64,000 nt of DNA from Chloroflexi bacterium bin125 (GCA_002239025.1 MPNM01000002.1:186001-250000), one strand, 5' to 3'. Counted from the stretch's first letter, positions 17,234-27,900 are shown. Program-made: numbers and translations. Notes: generated by a model not told the origin, from the letters alone.

Positions 17234-17653
17234 ATGGAAACCGTCGCTGCATTGTTCTCCGGATTCGTGGCCGGCGCAGCCGTGGGTGTGCTGGGCCTTG
17301 GCGTGTTCGGCTCGCTCCTGGTGACCGTGCCAACGACAAACTGGCTGCGACAGCAGTTTCCCGATCCCTCGAACTGGGTCATGGTCAGCCTTGGAGCCGC
17401 TCTGGTCGCCCAGGCGGGCTGCGCTGTGCTGGGCATGTTGCTCGGCGTGTTGTTCCTCAGCGTGGCCGACGGCGGATCGACTGGACTCGGCAGCCCATCT
17501 TGGCAATTCACGTCCGGAATCGTCATCTGCGTTGGCTTGCTTGCTGTAGGAGCGATCGTGTGGCAACGCGCGCTGTGGCGACGATTCGTCGCTATCTCAC
17601 TGCTCGCTGCCGGTTGCTTCGGCTGGATGCTGCCGCATCTCGCTTCTGGATGA
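17234..17653 (+). CDS. Small membrane protein, four predicted transmembrane segments
   Basis: A 139-aa hydrophobic protein, family not recognised. The ATG at 17234 is chosen over a TTG two codons upstream. Hydrophobic segments at about residues 3-30, 48-75, 92-112 and 116-133 give four helices with short loops; WQRALWRR forms a positive turn. No catalytic motif. It follows ispE by 2 nt, so it is co-transcribed and probably translationally coupled with rsmA-ispE. Confidence 0.75.
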   Translation: METVAALFSGFVAGAAVGVLGLGVFGSLLVTVPTTNWLRQQFPDPSNWVMVSLGAALVAQAGCAVLGMLLGVLFLSVADGGSTGLGSPSWQFTSGIVICVGLLAVGAIVWQRALWRRFVAISLLAAGCFGWMLPHLASG

Positions 17654-17738
17654 GTGCGTCAGAATCGCATCGGGATTCACCCAGACGGTGCGTATACTCA
17701 GTTGAGTTACCACATTCGCCCCTGGAGCTGGAGAACTA

Positions 17739-18470
17739 GTGGATCCTCAGTCGATGCCCGGCACGATCCTCGACGCACACATTCATACCGTTCGCGGCGC
17801 GGCAGATTCAGCGCTGCAACCCGACGACCTCTTGGCGGAAGCCAATCGAATCGGCCTCACCGGAGTCAACCTGACCGAGCATGATCGGGTCTGGGAGCGG
17901 TACGACTGGAACAACTACGCCAATGAAATGAGCGAGGCGGGAGTCTATCTGAATCAGGGGATGGAAGTCTCCACCGATCTCGGACACATCATCGTCTTCG
18001 GTATCGACCAGTACTACTCGGGCATCCGCTCGGCCGAGCGGTTGCGCGAAGTCTGCGATGAGATCGGCGCGTTCATGTCGGTTGCGCACCCCTTCCGGCA
18101 CTTCTTCGACCCGGTCACATTCCGCCGCAAGGGTGAGGAACCCTTCTCGATGACTCCCGACGAAGCAGCGGAGCGCATGCACGTGTTCCAGGTCGTGCAT
18201 GGCATCGAGGTCGGCAACGGGGGCAATACCAGGCGCGAGAATCTCTTCGCACTGGAAGTGGCGCGCATTCTGAACAAGCCGGTCACCGGAGGCTCGGATG
18301 CGCACTCAACCTCAGGCATCGGCAGCTATGTCACCGTGTTCCCTGAGCCATTGACCAACCGCGAGCAAACAGTGCAACTGCTGCACGACGGAGCAACCGT
18401 TTGCTACGAGGGTCTCAACATCGGCGAGTTCCGTCCGTTTGGTCCATGTGCCGAGGATGAGGCGCCATAG
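17739..18470 (+). CDS. PHP-domain metal-dependent phosphoesterase
   Basis: A 243-aa member of the polymerase-and-histidinol-phosphatase superfamily. Metal-binding motifs in order: DAHIHT (His-x-His), NLTEHD, GMEVST (Glu), VAHPFRH, GSDAHS. The substrate is unknown; relatives hydrolyse nucleotide or sugar phosphates. The start is a GTG with GGAG motifs 6-15 nt upstream; an in-frame ATG five codons later is an alternative. A TATACT box at 17693-17698 may be its promoter. The protein is of near-standard length and complete. Confidence 0.88.
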   Translation: MDPQSMPGTILDAHIHTVRGAADSALQPDDLLAEANRIGLTGVNLTEHDRVWERYDWNNYANEMSEAGVYLNQGMEVSTDLGHIIVFGIDQYYSGIRSAERLREVCDEIGAFMSVAHPFRHFFDPVTFRRKGEEPFSMTPDEAAERMHVFQVVHGIEVGNGGNTRRENLFALEVARILNKPVTGGSDAHSTSGIGSYVTVFPEPLTNREQTVQLLHDGATVCYEGLNIGEFRPFGPCAEDEAP

Positions 18471-18499
18471 CTTCCGGTAACACAGAATCGGTCCGGGGC

Positions 18500-21280
18500 G
18501 TGTCAGAGCGCATCTACGCCGCCATTGATCTGGAAATGACGGGTCTAAAGCCCGGGCTCGATGAGATCATCGAAGTCGGCGTCGTTCGCTGTACGCCCGA
18601 GCAGGTGCTTGAACGCTGGAGCACGCTGGTCCAACCGCTCGAGTTACCGCCGCTGCGCGTCCAGCGCATGACCGGCATCACGCCCGAAATGTTGGCTGAG
18701 GCACCCGCGTGGAGCGAGGTGGAGGACAAGCTGCGCAGCCTGCTCGACGGCTGCACGTTGCTGGGCCACAATGTTGGCTTCGACGAGTCGTTTCTCGAGG
18801 TCGTCGGAATCAAGTCGGCAACGCCATCGATTGACACGCTGCCGCTGGCGCAGATCATCGAGCCCGGAGCCTCATCGCACCGGCTTGGCGAGTTATGTGA
18901 TCGCTTCAACATCGAACTGACCGATGCCCATCGCGCACTCGCCGACGCCGAGGCTGCGCGCCTGTTGTTTCTGCGACTCAAGGATCGCTACGCCCGGCTT
19001 CCCCAGGATGCCAGGAACTCGCTGAGCGAACTGGCAGCCGGAGCGAACATCTTCTGGGGACCAGGCCGAGTACTGCGCGATTGGTCGCTTGAAGTCCCGC
19101 GAACGCCAGCGCCCGTTTCGTCCGGAGCGCGAACTGCGGAGCCGCAACGTCCCCTGGAGCCCGTCGACCTGCCCCGCGGCACCCTCGCCGAACTGACGGC
19201 CCAGGCCTTCGCATCTGTTGATGAAGACGACTTCGAGCAGCGCCCTGAACAGCTTGACATGGCTCGGGATGTAGCCGAGTCGCTGCAGTTCGGAGGAACG
19301 CTCATCGTCGAGGCGGGAACTGGAACCGGCAAATCACTTGCGTACCTCGTGCCGGCCGCGCTCTGGGCACTCAAGACCGGCAGCACGGTGATCGTCAGCA
19401 CACACACGATCAACCTCCAGCAACAGCTCGAAAGCAAGGATGTCGAGTTCGCCCGCAAACTGATTGCTGGAGTTTCAGCAGAGGCCTCGGAGGCGCTCAC
19501 ATCGACCGCTGTCAAGGGACGCGACAACTATCTCTGCCAGCAGAAGCTGGATCGAGAACTGGGCCGGGTCGTCGATTGGGAAGATCCTCTCGTACTGGCG
19601 AGAGCCGCAGTTTGGCGATCAGCGACCGCGCGAGGAGATCGTGCAGAGCTCCGTCTGCCGGTGCCAATGCTCCGATCTTGGGAGAAGCTTTCAGCCCGCG
19701 GCACCGGCTGCCTGTCCGACCGGACCTGCGAGTACGCCATGAACGGCACCTGCTTCCTGCTGCGCGTGCAGCGACAGGCGGCCTCCTCTCACATCGTCAT
19801 CGCAAATCATGCGCTGCTGGTCAGAGCGATGGCGAGCGGCGCAATCACAATGCCTGACGCGCCGGTCGTCATTGTTGATGAGTCCCACGCGCTCGAAGAC
19901 GTCGCGACCGATCAGTTGTCGTTGGAAATGAGCGAGTCGTGGATGTTCGAGACTCTCCGACGCTGCGCCGAAGGCAGCGACGCGCTGACGCGATTTGCCG
20001 AAGATGTCGGGCTACGAGAGGAAGCGGACCGGCTAGAACAGCACACAGCACTGGCCACGAGCGCGGTTGAGACATTGTTCGACGGGATTGGTTCATTCGT
20101 CTCGGAGTACTCAGAGGACCGGCGCGGCAGTGAGGATCGAGTCACCTTGAGCCAGGGGGCTCGAGGCAGCAAGGACTGGTCGGACCTTGAGCTGCAGTGG
20201 GAAGAAACCCAGGATGCAATCGCTGATGTCAGCCTTGCCATCGAGGGGATCGCTGAGACGTGCGATGTGCAAGCCAGGGAGGCCGGCGGCGAGGAACGTC
20301 AACGGTTTCACTCCGTCACCACAGAAGCGCAGGGCGTGTTGGCCGAGCTATCGGAGCGACGCTCGTTGCTTGGCCGAGCTATCTCCGAATACTCAAGCGA
20401 GGAAATCGCCTGGGCTGCCAGGGAGAATCGCAAGACTGGAGCTTCAAGCGTCCATGCCGCGCCGCTCAGTGTCGCCGCTCACCTGCAGCCGCTGTGGCAG
20501 GAACGCCACGCCACCGTCCTGACCGGCGCGACGCTAGCCACCAGCACCGAAGACGATGCCGCATTCGACTTCCTGCGCGAGCGTCTGGGAATTGAGGATG
20601 CGGCCGAAGCCCAATACGGATCGCCGTTCGATTACGAGCGTCGCTGTCGCATCTACCTGCCAACTGACATGATCGACGCCACCGACAACGAACATCACGA
20701 CTCAGTTGCGGCCGCTGTGCGATCGCTCGCCGTGGCAGCCGGTGGACGCACGATGGTCCTGTTTCGCTCTTACGGCGCAATGAACCAGGTCACCCGAAGA
20801 GTTCAATCCGATCTTGAACAAGCGGGGCTCGTGCTGGTCAGACAAGGCCGCGATGGATCGGCTGCCAACATCGTCGAGCTGCTGCGCAAGGATCCCAACA
20901 CCGTTGCATTCGGTGTGGCAGCCCTGTGGACTGGAGTCGACATTCCTGGCGACGCGCTTTCGCTGCTGATCATGACGCGGCTGCCGTTCGTGCCGCCAAA
21001 CGATCCGGTGCTTAAGGCCAGGGGCGAACAGTACGACAACGAATTCATGGAGTTTTCCCTGCCAGCGGCCATCCTGCAGTTCCGGCAAGGGATTGGACGG
21101 CTAATCAGGACGCAGTCGGACCTCGGAGCTGCGGTGATCCTGGATGGCCGAATCGTCTCACGCAGGTACGGCAAGCGATTCCTCGATGCGTTGCCTCCCG
21201 CGCCGGTGATCAGGAAGGAGACCAGCGAGATTGCACGAGAGTTGCAGACCTTCCTTCCGTCGAATCGTGACTCCGAATGA
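18500..21280 (+). CDS. dinG: DnaQ-like 3'-5' exonuclease fused to DinG-family helicase
   Basis: A 926-aa bifunctional protein. Residues about 1-170 are a DEDDh exonuclease (AAIDLEMTGL, HNVGFDESF, HRALADAEA). Residues about 240-920 are an XPD/DinG superfamily 2 helicase: Walker A EAGTGTGKSLAYLVPA, an Fe-S-type cluster of four cysteines (YLC, then GCLSDRTCEYAMNGTC), DESH box VIVDESHALED, and motif VI QGIGRLIRTQSD. Probably acts on R-loops, D-loops or damaged DNA. The fusion is common in Firmicutes and Chloroflexota. The start is a GTG at 18500. The stop overlaps the following ATG (ATGA). Confidence 0.94.
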   Translation: MSERIYAAIDLEMTGLKPGLDEIIEVGVVRCTPEQVLERWSTLVQPLELPPLRVQRMTGITPEMLAEAPAWSEVEDKLRSLLDGCTLLGHNVGFDESFLEVVGIKSATPSIDTLPLAQIIEPGASSHRLGELCDRFNIELTDAHRALADAEAARLLFLRLKDRYARLPQDARNSLSELAAGANIFWGPGRVLRDWSLEVPRTPAPVSSGARTAEPQRPLEPVDLPRGTLAELTAQAFASVDEDDFEQRPEQLDMARDVAESLQFGGTLIVEAGTGTGKSLAYLVPAALWALKTGSTVIVSTHTINLQQQLESKDVEFARKLIAGVSAEASEALTSTAVKGRDNYLCQQKLDRELGRVVDWEDPLVLARAAVWRSATARGDRAELRLPVPMLRSWEKLSARGTGCLSDRTCEYAMNGTCFLLRVQRQAASSHIVIANHALLVRAMASGAITMPDAPVVIVDESHALEDVATDQLSLEMSESWMFETLRRCAEGSDALTRFAEDVGLREEADRLEQHTALATSAVETLFDGIGSFVSEYSEDRRGSEDRVTLSQGARGSKDWSDLELQWEETQDAIADVSLAIEGIAETCDVQAREAGGEERQRFHSVTTEAQGVLAELSERRSLLGRAISEYSSEEIAWAARENRKTGASSVHAAPLSVAAHLQPLWQERHATVLTGATLATSTEDDAAFDFLRERLGIEDAAEAQYGSPFDYERRCRIYLPTDMIDATDNEHHDSVAAAVRSLAVAAGGRTMVLFRSYGAMNQVTRRVQSDLEQAGLVLVRQGRDGSAANIVELLRKDPNTVAFGVAALWTGVDIPGDALSLLIMTRLPFVPPNDPVLKARGEQYDNEFMEFSLPAAILQFRQGIGRLIRTQSDLGAAVILDGRIVSRRYGKRFLDALPPAPVIRKETSEIARELQTFLPSNRDSE

Positions 21281-21828
21281 CAATCAGTGCGGATTGGCCC
21301 ATGACCGTCGAGGGTCAACGCGCCAGCATTGTGAGATTCCGAGGAGAGGTCATCGAAGCGGACTGGCTCGATGAAGCCGCACAGGCCATTGCCGGACGCG
21401 CCGCGCCTTGCGCTCTGCAAGCTCGACTAGACGACGGCGATCTCGGCTGGTGGATCCTCGGTGATGGTGCAATCGTGGGCGCACTCTGCGGCAAGGTCGT
21501 GAGACTCCCCGATTCGGTGGCCTCGAGCGCCTTGATTTGGACCTGGCTCGCCATCGACGCGAAGTGGCGGGCCTACGGCTTCGGCGGCGCGTCGGTGCCG
21601 TTGCTGGAGGGTGCGGCACGACAGGCCGGCGCGACCATCGCGCTGACGCCACTGCCTCCCGACAATGGAGTCGCGCTCTACTTCTGGTTACGCTTAGGCT
21701 ACACGCCGGTGCGCAGTGTCGATGTCGCTCCAGACGACATACCGACCGGCGTGGCGGCGGACGCGCTCTGGATGCAGCGTCCACTCAGTGGAACCATTCC
21801 ACTCCATACCCAACACTCCGAGGAGTAG
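21277..21828 (+). CDS. GNAT-family N-acetyltransferase-like protein
   Basis: A 183-aa protein with a GNAT core: LIWTWLAIDAKWRAYGFGGA (beta4/acetyl-CoA loop; R/Q-x-x-G-x-G/A equivalent WRAYGFGG) and YFWLRLGYTPVRS (beta5/alpha4). The N-terminal 50 residues are less typical. The acceptor is unknown. Overlaps the dinG stop by 4 nt, so it is translationally coupled. Confidence 0.75.
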   Translation: MTISADWPMTVEGQRASIVRFRGEVIEADWLDEAAQAIAGRAAPCALQARLDDGDLGWWILGDGAIVGALCGKVVRLPDSVASSALIWTWLAIDAKWRAYGFGGASVPLLEGAARQAGATIALTPLPPDNGVALYFWLRLGYTPVRSVDVAPDDIPTGVAADALWMQRPLSGTIPLHTQHSEE

Positions 21829-21831
21829 CTC

Positions 21832-22251
21832 ATGTCGCTTGTTCTGCCTGATGAAATTCACGCTCGGGTCAACGGTGCGCTGGACGAGGGATTTCCCATG
21901 TGCATGGTCGCAGTAGGCGATGATGCGCAGCCGGTGGTCAGCTTCCGCGGCAGCACGCAAACCTTCGGCGATGACGCTCTGGCGCTCTGGGTTCGTGGCG
22001 AGTCGTCATCGACTCTCAACGCAATCGCGAAGAACCCAAGCGTGGCCTTGATGTATACCAATATGCCCGCCCGGAAGTTCTTCATCTTTAGGGGGCAAGC
22101 TGCTGTCACTACTGACCCCGGTGAACGTGACCAGGTCTGGGAGGGTCAGCACGCCCTGGAGAAAGCGCGGGACACGGAGCGAACCGGCACGGCCGTCGTC
22201 GTTCGACTGGATTCAGTCCAGGGCAGTGGAATCGACCTCAAGCGCGATTAA
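21832..22251 (+). CDS. Pyridoxamine 5'-phosphate oxidase-like flavin/F420-binding protein
   Basis: A 139-aa split beta-barrel protein. FPMCMVAVGDDAQPVVSFRG, LALWVRGESSSTLNAIAKNP and VALMYTNMPARKFFIFRGQA follow the strand order of the PNPOx-like family. These bind FMN, F420 or heme; the cofactor cannot be read from the sequence. It starts 3 nt after the upstream gene and ends convergently, overlapping the stop of the next gene by 4 nt. Confidence 0.8.
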   Translation: MSLVLPDEIHARVNGALDEGFPMCMVAVGDDAQPVVSFRGSTQTFGDDALALWVRGESSSTLNAIAKNPSVALMYTNMPARKFFIFRGQAAVTTDPGERDQVWEGQHALEKARDTERTGTAVVVRLDSVQGSGIDLKRD

Positions 22252-22565
22252 CGGCCTCTCTTGGAACCATTGCGTCTGTCTCGGCGGGCCTGAAACGATC
22301 GCCGGAAGAGGCGCCCGCCCCCGAGTCCGGCCATCAGCACACCGACCCACAGCGCAATGTCCTCGGCGACACCGCCGGCGATCGTAAACGTCCAACCGAG
22401 CCAGATACCGAGACCCGTCGCGGTCACTACGCCGGCCGTCGGCAGCCACGTTCGACGGGGTGGCTGCTCAATGCGTTCGATCTGAGCATGCTCAACCGCA
22501 GGTGCCGTCGGTGTGGAGCTGGATGACGTGCGGCGCCTGCGCCTCCTTGGACGTTGACGAGGCAT
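22248..22565 (-). CDS. Small membrane protein with basic N-terminus
   Basis: A 105-aa protein: an Arg-rich N-terminus (about residues 1-14), a short polar stretch, then two hydrophobic segments (VVTATGLGIWLGWTFTIAGG and IALWVGVLMAGLGGGRLF) and a basic C-terminus. Family unknown. The start is set at the ATG at 22565, 1 nt after the stop of the upstream zinc-finger gene; a frame from 22724 would run through that gene. Confidence 0.65.
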   Translation of the reverse strand: MPRQRPRRRRRRTSSSSTPTAPAVEHAQIERIEQPPRRTWLPTAGVVTATGLGIWLGWTFTIAGGVAEDIALWVGVLMAGLGGGRLFRRSFQARRDRRNGSKRGR

Positions 22566-22566
22566 A

Positions 22567-22911
22567 TCAGCGTCGCCGCCGAGCGAGGTCGCGAGCCGAA
22601 GTGCCGCCCGTCGCGCGTCGGGCGCGTGGCAGCGCTGGCTCCGACGGCTCCTCTGGCGGGGGCGGTTCCTGACCTGGGGGCGCTGTTTCGCCGGCCTGCT
22701 CGGCCAGGCAGTTGCGACAGGCAAATTGGAGCGCCATCACTTCATCGTCGAGCCAGACGTCTCCACAGTCTGGTCCGGTCGCCGTAGTCGTCAGCCGCAG
22801 ATGGAAGTACTCGCCGCAGCGGTAGCAGTCGGAGCGTGCATCCGGACCGGCCAGCTCCCCACAGACCGAGCAGGGCCACGTGTCCTCGGTGACTGAAGGT
22901 TCAGTAGTCAT
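22567..22911 (-). CDS. Small zinc-finger-like protein
   Basis: A 114-aa protein. The N-terminal half has three CxxC-type pairs (CSVCGE, CYRCGEYFH, CRNCL) with a GxDCGD segment between them, suggesting one or two zinc sites of the RING/zinc-ribbon type. The C-terminal half is Pro/Glu/Arg-rich and likely disordered. It starts within the stop of cca (4-nt overlap), so the order is cca - zinc-finger protein - membrane protein in one operon. Function unknown. Confidence 0.75.
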   Translation of the reverse strand: MTTEPSVTEDTWPCSVCGELAGPDARSDCYRCGEYFHLRLTTTATGPDCGDVWLDDEVMALQFACRNCLAEQAGETAPPGQEPPPPEEPSEPALPRARRATGGTSARDLARRRR

Positions 22912-24182
22912 TGCGACAATCGTATCCGCTGTTCCGTTCGGGCAACAGACGATTTGTCTTCCGGGTCGAGCTCAGAGTCCCAGACTTCGGCTTCCAAGCG
23001 TTTCAGCCACTGCCCAAGTTCCCGCCCTGGCTCGATGCCTAACTGAATCAGCCGACGGGCGGCTATCGGCGAATGAACCACGCCGCGTCGCTCCAGATAT
23101 GTGCCAACTGCACGCCCTGATGCGCCATCCCAAACGTCTGCGGCAGCCTCAACCACGGCGTTCGGTATCCCCCTCAGTCGCTCGGCAACGCGAGATGGTC
23201 GCCGCATGTTGCCGATGCTTCGCCGGTCGCGACCCAACGTTGCGCCGCCAGAGAGAGCGGCACGTTCCCCACGATTCATTCCGACTGATTGTGGCAGCCA
23301 CGCTTCGATGTCGTCCTGTGCGGAAAGCAGACCTGTGGCCGCCCAGAAGTGTTCGGCAGACTGCGCGGCCGGCAGGGCGGCAAGCGGGATTGTCCATCTC
23401 TGATCGCGTGACTGTGTGAGTTTGAGCCTTCGAGCAAATCGAAGCGCTGCTGTAGGGTCGCGTTCACCTAACAACAGGCGCCAGGCATCGCCGAAGCGAT
23501 GGGCAGTCAACGCAGCCAGATGAGCACGATCTCGCCTGGCATTGGCCAGTGTTTTGCGCTCCAGCGACCCGGAAATCCGCGAGGCATAGCGCGCGGCGCG
23601 AATCAGCCTCGTCGGGTCATCGCGAAACGAGTCTGCGTGCAGCGTTCGAACCCGCCGATGCTCCAGGTCGGAAACACCCCGGTACGGATCAAGCACCTTG
23701 CCAGCACCCGGACCAGCGAGCTCGAGCGCGACTGCGTTGACCGTGAAGTCGCGGCGGCCGAGATCAATGCCAATGGGTGCCGGAGTCACGATTGGCAGGG
23801 CTCCGGAAGCGGGATACCGCTCTGCACGAGTTCGCGCCAAATCGATTGATGTTCCGTCAGGCAGTGTCGCGTTGGCGGTCCCAAAGCGCTCGTGAGTCGT
23901 CAGACTCCCGCTCGCGGCCATAGCCATCGCCTCGTGAAACGGGATGGGGTTCCCGTCCACGGCCAGATCGAGATCCAGTTGGTCCGGCGGCGGCTCCGCA
24001 AGCAGCGTGTCTCGGATCACGCCACCGACGACGTAGAGGGAGCTCCCACGTTCCGATGCCAAATGACATAACGTATCAAGCAGGGCACTTGTTGCTTCGG
24101 AGCAGGCACGAACACGGCGCAACACTTGCTCCGCGAGATCAGTCCCCCGGACAGGAATCGGAGTCAGTCTCTCGCTCCCCAT
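22908..24182 (-). CDS. cca: CCA-adding enzyme / tRNA nucleotidyltransferase family
   Basis: A class II nucleotidyltransferase that adds or repairs the 3' CCA of tRNAs (or acts as poly(A) polymerase; the families are hard to separate). Motifs: YVVGGVIRDTLL, catalytic LDLDLAVDG (D-x-D), GRRDFTVNAVAL, and DPTRLIRAARYASRI. The three tRNAs in this window already encode CCA, so repair or polyadenylation may be its main task. The ATG at 24182 is preferred (TACGGT box 7 nt upstream); an in-frame GTG lies three codons earlier. 424 aa. Confidence 0.9.
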   Translation of the reverse strand: MGSERLTPIPVRGTDLAEQVLRRVRACSEATSALLDTLCHLASERGSSLYVVGGVIRDTLLAEPPPDQLDLDLAVDGNPIPFHEAMAMAASGSLTTHERFGTANATLPDGTSIDLARTRAERYPASGALPIVTPAPIGIDLGRRDFTVNAVALELAGPGAGKVLDPYRGVSDLEHRRVRTLHADSFRDDPTRLIRAARYASRISGSLERKTLANARRDRAHLAALTAHRFGDAWRLLLGERDPTAALRFARRLKLTQSRDQRWTIPLAALPAAQSAEHFWAATGLLSAQDDIEAWLPQSVGMNRGERAALSGGATLGRDRRSIGNMRRPSRVAERLRGIPNAVVEAAADVWDGASGRAVGTYLERRGVVHSPIAARRLIQLGIEPGRELGQWLKRLEAEVWDSELDPEDKSSVARTEQRIRLSQ

Positions 24183-24189
24183 TGCTGAC

Positions 24190-24195
24190 ACCGTA
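24190..24195 (-). promoter_or_regulatory. -10-like box for leaderless cca transcript
   Basis: TACGGT on the minus strand, 7 nt before the ATG at 24182; no Shine-Dalgarno in the gap. Confidence 0.3.
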
Positions 24196-24256
24196 AGCCT
24201 TCATCACTGCGCCTAGCATCCAACTGAGCGGAAACTGATCACCTGAGTACACTGAG

Positions 24257-24976
24257 ATGGTTATGTGCTCGAACATGAACAGCAAGCTAGAGCGACTTCA
24301 GCAGCGGCTCGAGTACCGATTCTCCGACGTGGCGTTGCTTCGACAGGCAATGGTCCATCGCTCGTATCTCAACGAAGCCAGCGATCCTGATCTCGAGTCG
24401 AACGAACGGCTGGAGTTCCTCGGAGACGCCATTCTTGGCGCAATCGTCGCACACCATCTCTACACAAAATTTATCGACATGGGTGAAGGATGGATGACCG
24501 TCGCCCGATCGCAGCTCGTGCGCAACGAGACGCTGGGACGTATCGGTCGAGAGCTTGGCCTCGGTGAGTGCCTGCTGATGGGTGCGGGTGTTGCCAACGA
24601 CGGCGCTCGCGAGCGATTGTCGGTGCTCAGCCGAGCGCTTGAAGCGACCTTCGGAGCCGTTTGGCTCGACGGCGGAGAACGCGCCGCGCGAGCAGTCATT
24701 CTTGGACTGCTTGAGGACGGCATCAACGCCTTGAACACCGATGTCGTGCAAACCGACGCAAAGTCTCTACTCCAGCTTTTGACTCAGTCGCGAGATGGTT
24801 CGAATCCGACTTATCTGATCATCGGCGAGTCCGGCCCGCCACATGATCGATCGTTCCGCGCCTCGGTGGAAGTAGAAGGTGAGCCGCTGGCCGAAGGCTG
24901 CGGCAGAAGCAAGCAGTCGGCCGAGATGGACGCGGCGCGAAAGGCATTGGCCGTGCTGGAGGAGCCCGGAGCATGA
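24257..24976 (+). CDS. rnc: Ribonuclease III
   Basis: Double-strand-specific endoribonuclease for rRNA maturation and mRNA decay. The 239-aa protein has the signature NERLEFLGDAILG, a second acidic site in ALEATFGAVWLDGG, and a C-terminal dsRNA-binding domain (DAKSLLQLLTQ, CGRSKQSAEMDAARKAL). Two in-frame ATGs (24257, 24263) follow a GAGTACACTGAG box closely, so the exact start is uncertain and the mRNA may be nearly leaderless. The stop overlaps smc by 4 nt; rnc-smc-ftsY is a conserved order. Confidence 0.95.
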   Translation: MVMCSNMNSKLERLQQRLEYRFSDVALLRQAMVHRSYLNEASDPDLESNERLEFLGDAILGAIVAHHLYTKFIDMGEGWMTVARSQLVRNETLGRIGRELGLGECLLMGAGVANDGARERLSVLSRALEATFGAVWLDGGERAARAVILGLLEDGINALNTDVVQTDAKSLLQLLTQSRDGSNPTYLIIGESGPPHDRSFRASVEVEGEPLAEGCGRSKQSAEMDAARKALAVLEEPGA

Positions 24977-27900
24977 TGCGCCTGCGCTCGATCGATCTGC
25001 ACGGCTACAAGTCGTTCGCGACGCGCACGGCGTTGCAGTTCGACGAGCCCGTGACCGCGATTGTCGGGCCCAACGGTTCCGGCAAGTCCAATGTCATGGA
25101 CGCGTTGCGCTGGGTGATAGGCGCCGGAGCGGGACGAGTCCTTCGCACTAAGCGGGCCGAAGACGTGGTGTTCTCCGGCGGACGCGATCGCGCCCCAAGC
25201 GGGTTCGCTGAAGTGCGGCTTCGACTGGACAACAGTGATCAATGGCTCAATCTCGACGCCGCGGAAGTGGAAATCGTGCGTCGCGTCCATCGCGATGGAC
25301 AATCCGAGGTCAGAGTCAACGGCCGGGCCGCTCGTCTGCGCGACGTACAGGGACTCTTCCGCAGCAGTGGTCTCGGCGCTGGCGGGTTCGCGCTCATGAG
25401 CCAGGGGCTCGTCGACGAGATGCTGCGCCTCAGGCCGCACGAACGCCGACAGGCGATCGAAGAAGTCGGCGGCGTACGCCAACACCGCCACGAGATGGAG
25501 GAATCCCGTCGTCGCCGGCAACGTGCTCAGGATCATCTTGATCGCGCGAGACTGCTTCGGGACGAACTGGCGCCTCGGTTGAAGAGCCTGGAGCGCTCCG
25601 CGCGCCGAGCGAAGCGGCAAGCTGACCTCCAACAGCAATTGGAGCAGGCGCAACAACGATACTTCCGCGCCGCAGCAGCCGAACTGGAACACGAGCTCCT
25701 GGCTCGCCACGAATCCGCAACAGCCGCAGCCGCTGCTCGTTCGGCAGCGGAGCAGCGTCGAGAGTCGGCCACGAATGCGCTGGCAGCGGTCGAACGCGAA
25801 ACGGCCATCGCGCGGCGAGCCGTGGAAAGCGCAGCGGAGAAGATCCGTGCAGCTCGTTCGGAGTTGCGAACGCTTGAACATCAACAGGAACTGGACCAGC
25901 AACAGCGATCCTGGCTCAGCCGAGAAGTGTCCGACCTCTCCGCGCGACTCCCGCGAGAGCGCCTCGATCCTGCGACCTCCGACCTCGACGCAGCCAAAGA
26001 GGCACTTGCCGCCGTCAGCACCAGACTGAATGCCGCGCGAAGCGAACGCGACAGCCGCGAGCGCAGCCGGTCAGCGGCGACGACCCAGCACGAACGCGCT
26101 CTCGCTGATATCGAATCTTTCCGGTCACAGGCGCAACGATTGAATCGTCGCTGGAGAGCCAATGCGGCAGCGATTCTGGAGGCGACAGCGAAGGTCGTCG
26201 TCGCACAGCAACAGCACGAAACTGCACAAGATCGCTTGCGAGAAGCCGAGTCGCGATCGCGCCAACTGGAGCGAGAAGACGATGCAGCTCGTCAAGCCCT
26301 GGAACGCCAACGGGCCGTGCAGAAGACGTTGACTCGACGATTAGAGGAGATTGATCGCCAGATCTCCTCCCTTGAAGCTACCGATGAACATGAGCAAACG
26401 CTACGATTCCTGGTTTCAGATCGAGTCGCCGATCCGATTCAGGCGGATGCACTGTTCGGAGAACTGATGGACGCGACGTTGCATGAGCACTTCGATGACG
26501 CCGTTGCATCCGTTCAACACATCGTCGACGCCGACGTTGGTCGAGCCTCGGCAATGGTCAGCGATCGAGCCTCGAGGTTGATCGACTCCATCCTGGCATC
26601 CGTCGAGTTTGTCGAAGATGTCGACACCGCGAAACGGCTGGCCGACACCGGCAAAACAGCCGTCACATCGTCAGGGATCGTCGTTCGACCAGACGGGGTC
26701 GTTCAGGCAGGCGGCTCAATGCCTGGCGCCAGGCGACGGTTGCAACAGTTGGCGGAGCTCAAGTCTGAGCGAAGCGATCTCAGAGAGAGGCTGAGCGTAG
26801 TCACCCGCACGCAGGAGCTGAGTCGAAACTTGGACGAACTAGTGAGCGTCCGGCATCGAGCCGACACCAATCGAGTTGCCGCCCGACAAGCAGCGTCTGA
26901 ATCGGCGATGGCGGTCGATGACACTCGACGCCGACACGCAGCGAAGTTGGTAGAAAGGCGCTCCGATCTCGCGGACATCGGCCGTGTGCGTTCCAGCCTG
27001 CAGAACTCGAGGCAAGCCGAACAAGCGGCGGCGAGACAACTCGCCACGATGCCAAAGGCCCAGTTCGAGGACCTGTCAACACTTGAAGCGGAACGCGACC
27101 GTTGCGCTGCAGTACTCGCCGACGCCAGAGCCCACGCTGCAGCACTTGAGCGGGCCCGTGCCGATCGGGCGCGATTGTCCTCGCTGAGGCGGGAACTGGC
27201 CGACGTCGAGACGGCCATCTTGGAAAGGGAGCCGCTGCTGGAACGTGCGGCATCCATCGCTGCCGATGCCGCAGCACATGATCTGGCTAAGGAACATCTC
27301 GACACGCTCGAAAGCCAACGCGCGCAAGCAAGCTGGGAACTAGAGCAGGCGCAGCAGGCTCGGGTAGTCGCCGAGCGTCGTGAAGTTGAAGCGTCCTCGG
27401 CGTTACGAGAGACCGAATCCTCGCGAGCTCGCCTCGCGGCCGAAGCCGCCTCCGAGGGCATCGAATTCAGTCCCGCCCAATCAGTCGCCGAACCCGTTCT
27501 CGACCTGGTCGAAGTCAACGGAGTACACGGAAACGGACGTCATGCCGCAAATGGCCTGGGCAACGGAACACATCGACCGACACGCACTGCCGTCGCTGTC
27601 GCCGAGGCCGGCGTTGCGGAACTAAAGCAAAGCGTCCAGGCGTTGCAAGCCAAGCTCCACCGGCTGGGTCCCGTTGACCCCGGAGCGGCGCACGAGTTTG
27701 CCTCCGAACAGACCCGCTGGCAGGACATGGAGTCGCAGATCGTCGATCTCGAACAGACCGAATCCTCGCTGCGTATTGCCGAGCGTGACCTTGAGCAGTT
27801 GATCGAGCGCAAGTTCCGAGAAGCTTGCAGGCAAGTCGATGAGGCCTTCCAACGCTACTTCCAGCTCATGTTTCGCGGTGGCAAGGCCGAGCTGGTGTTG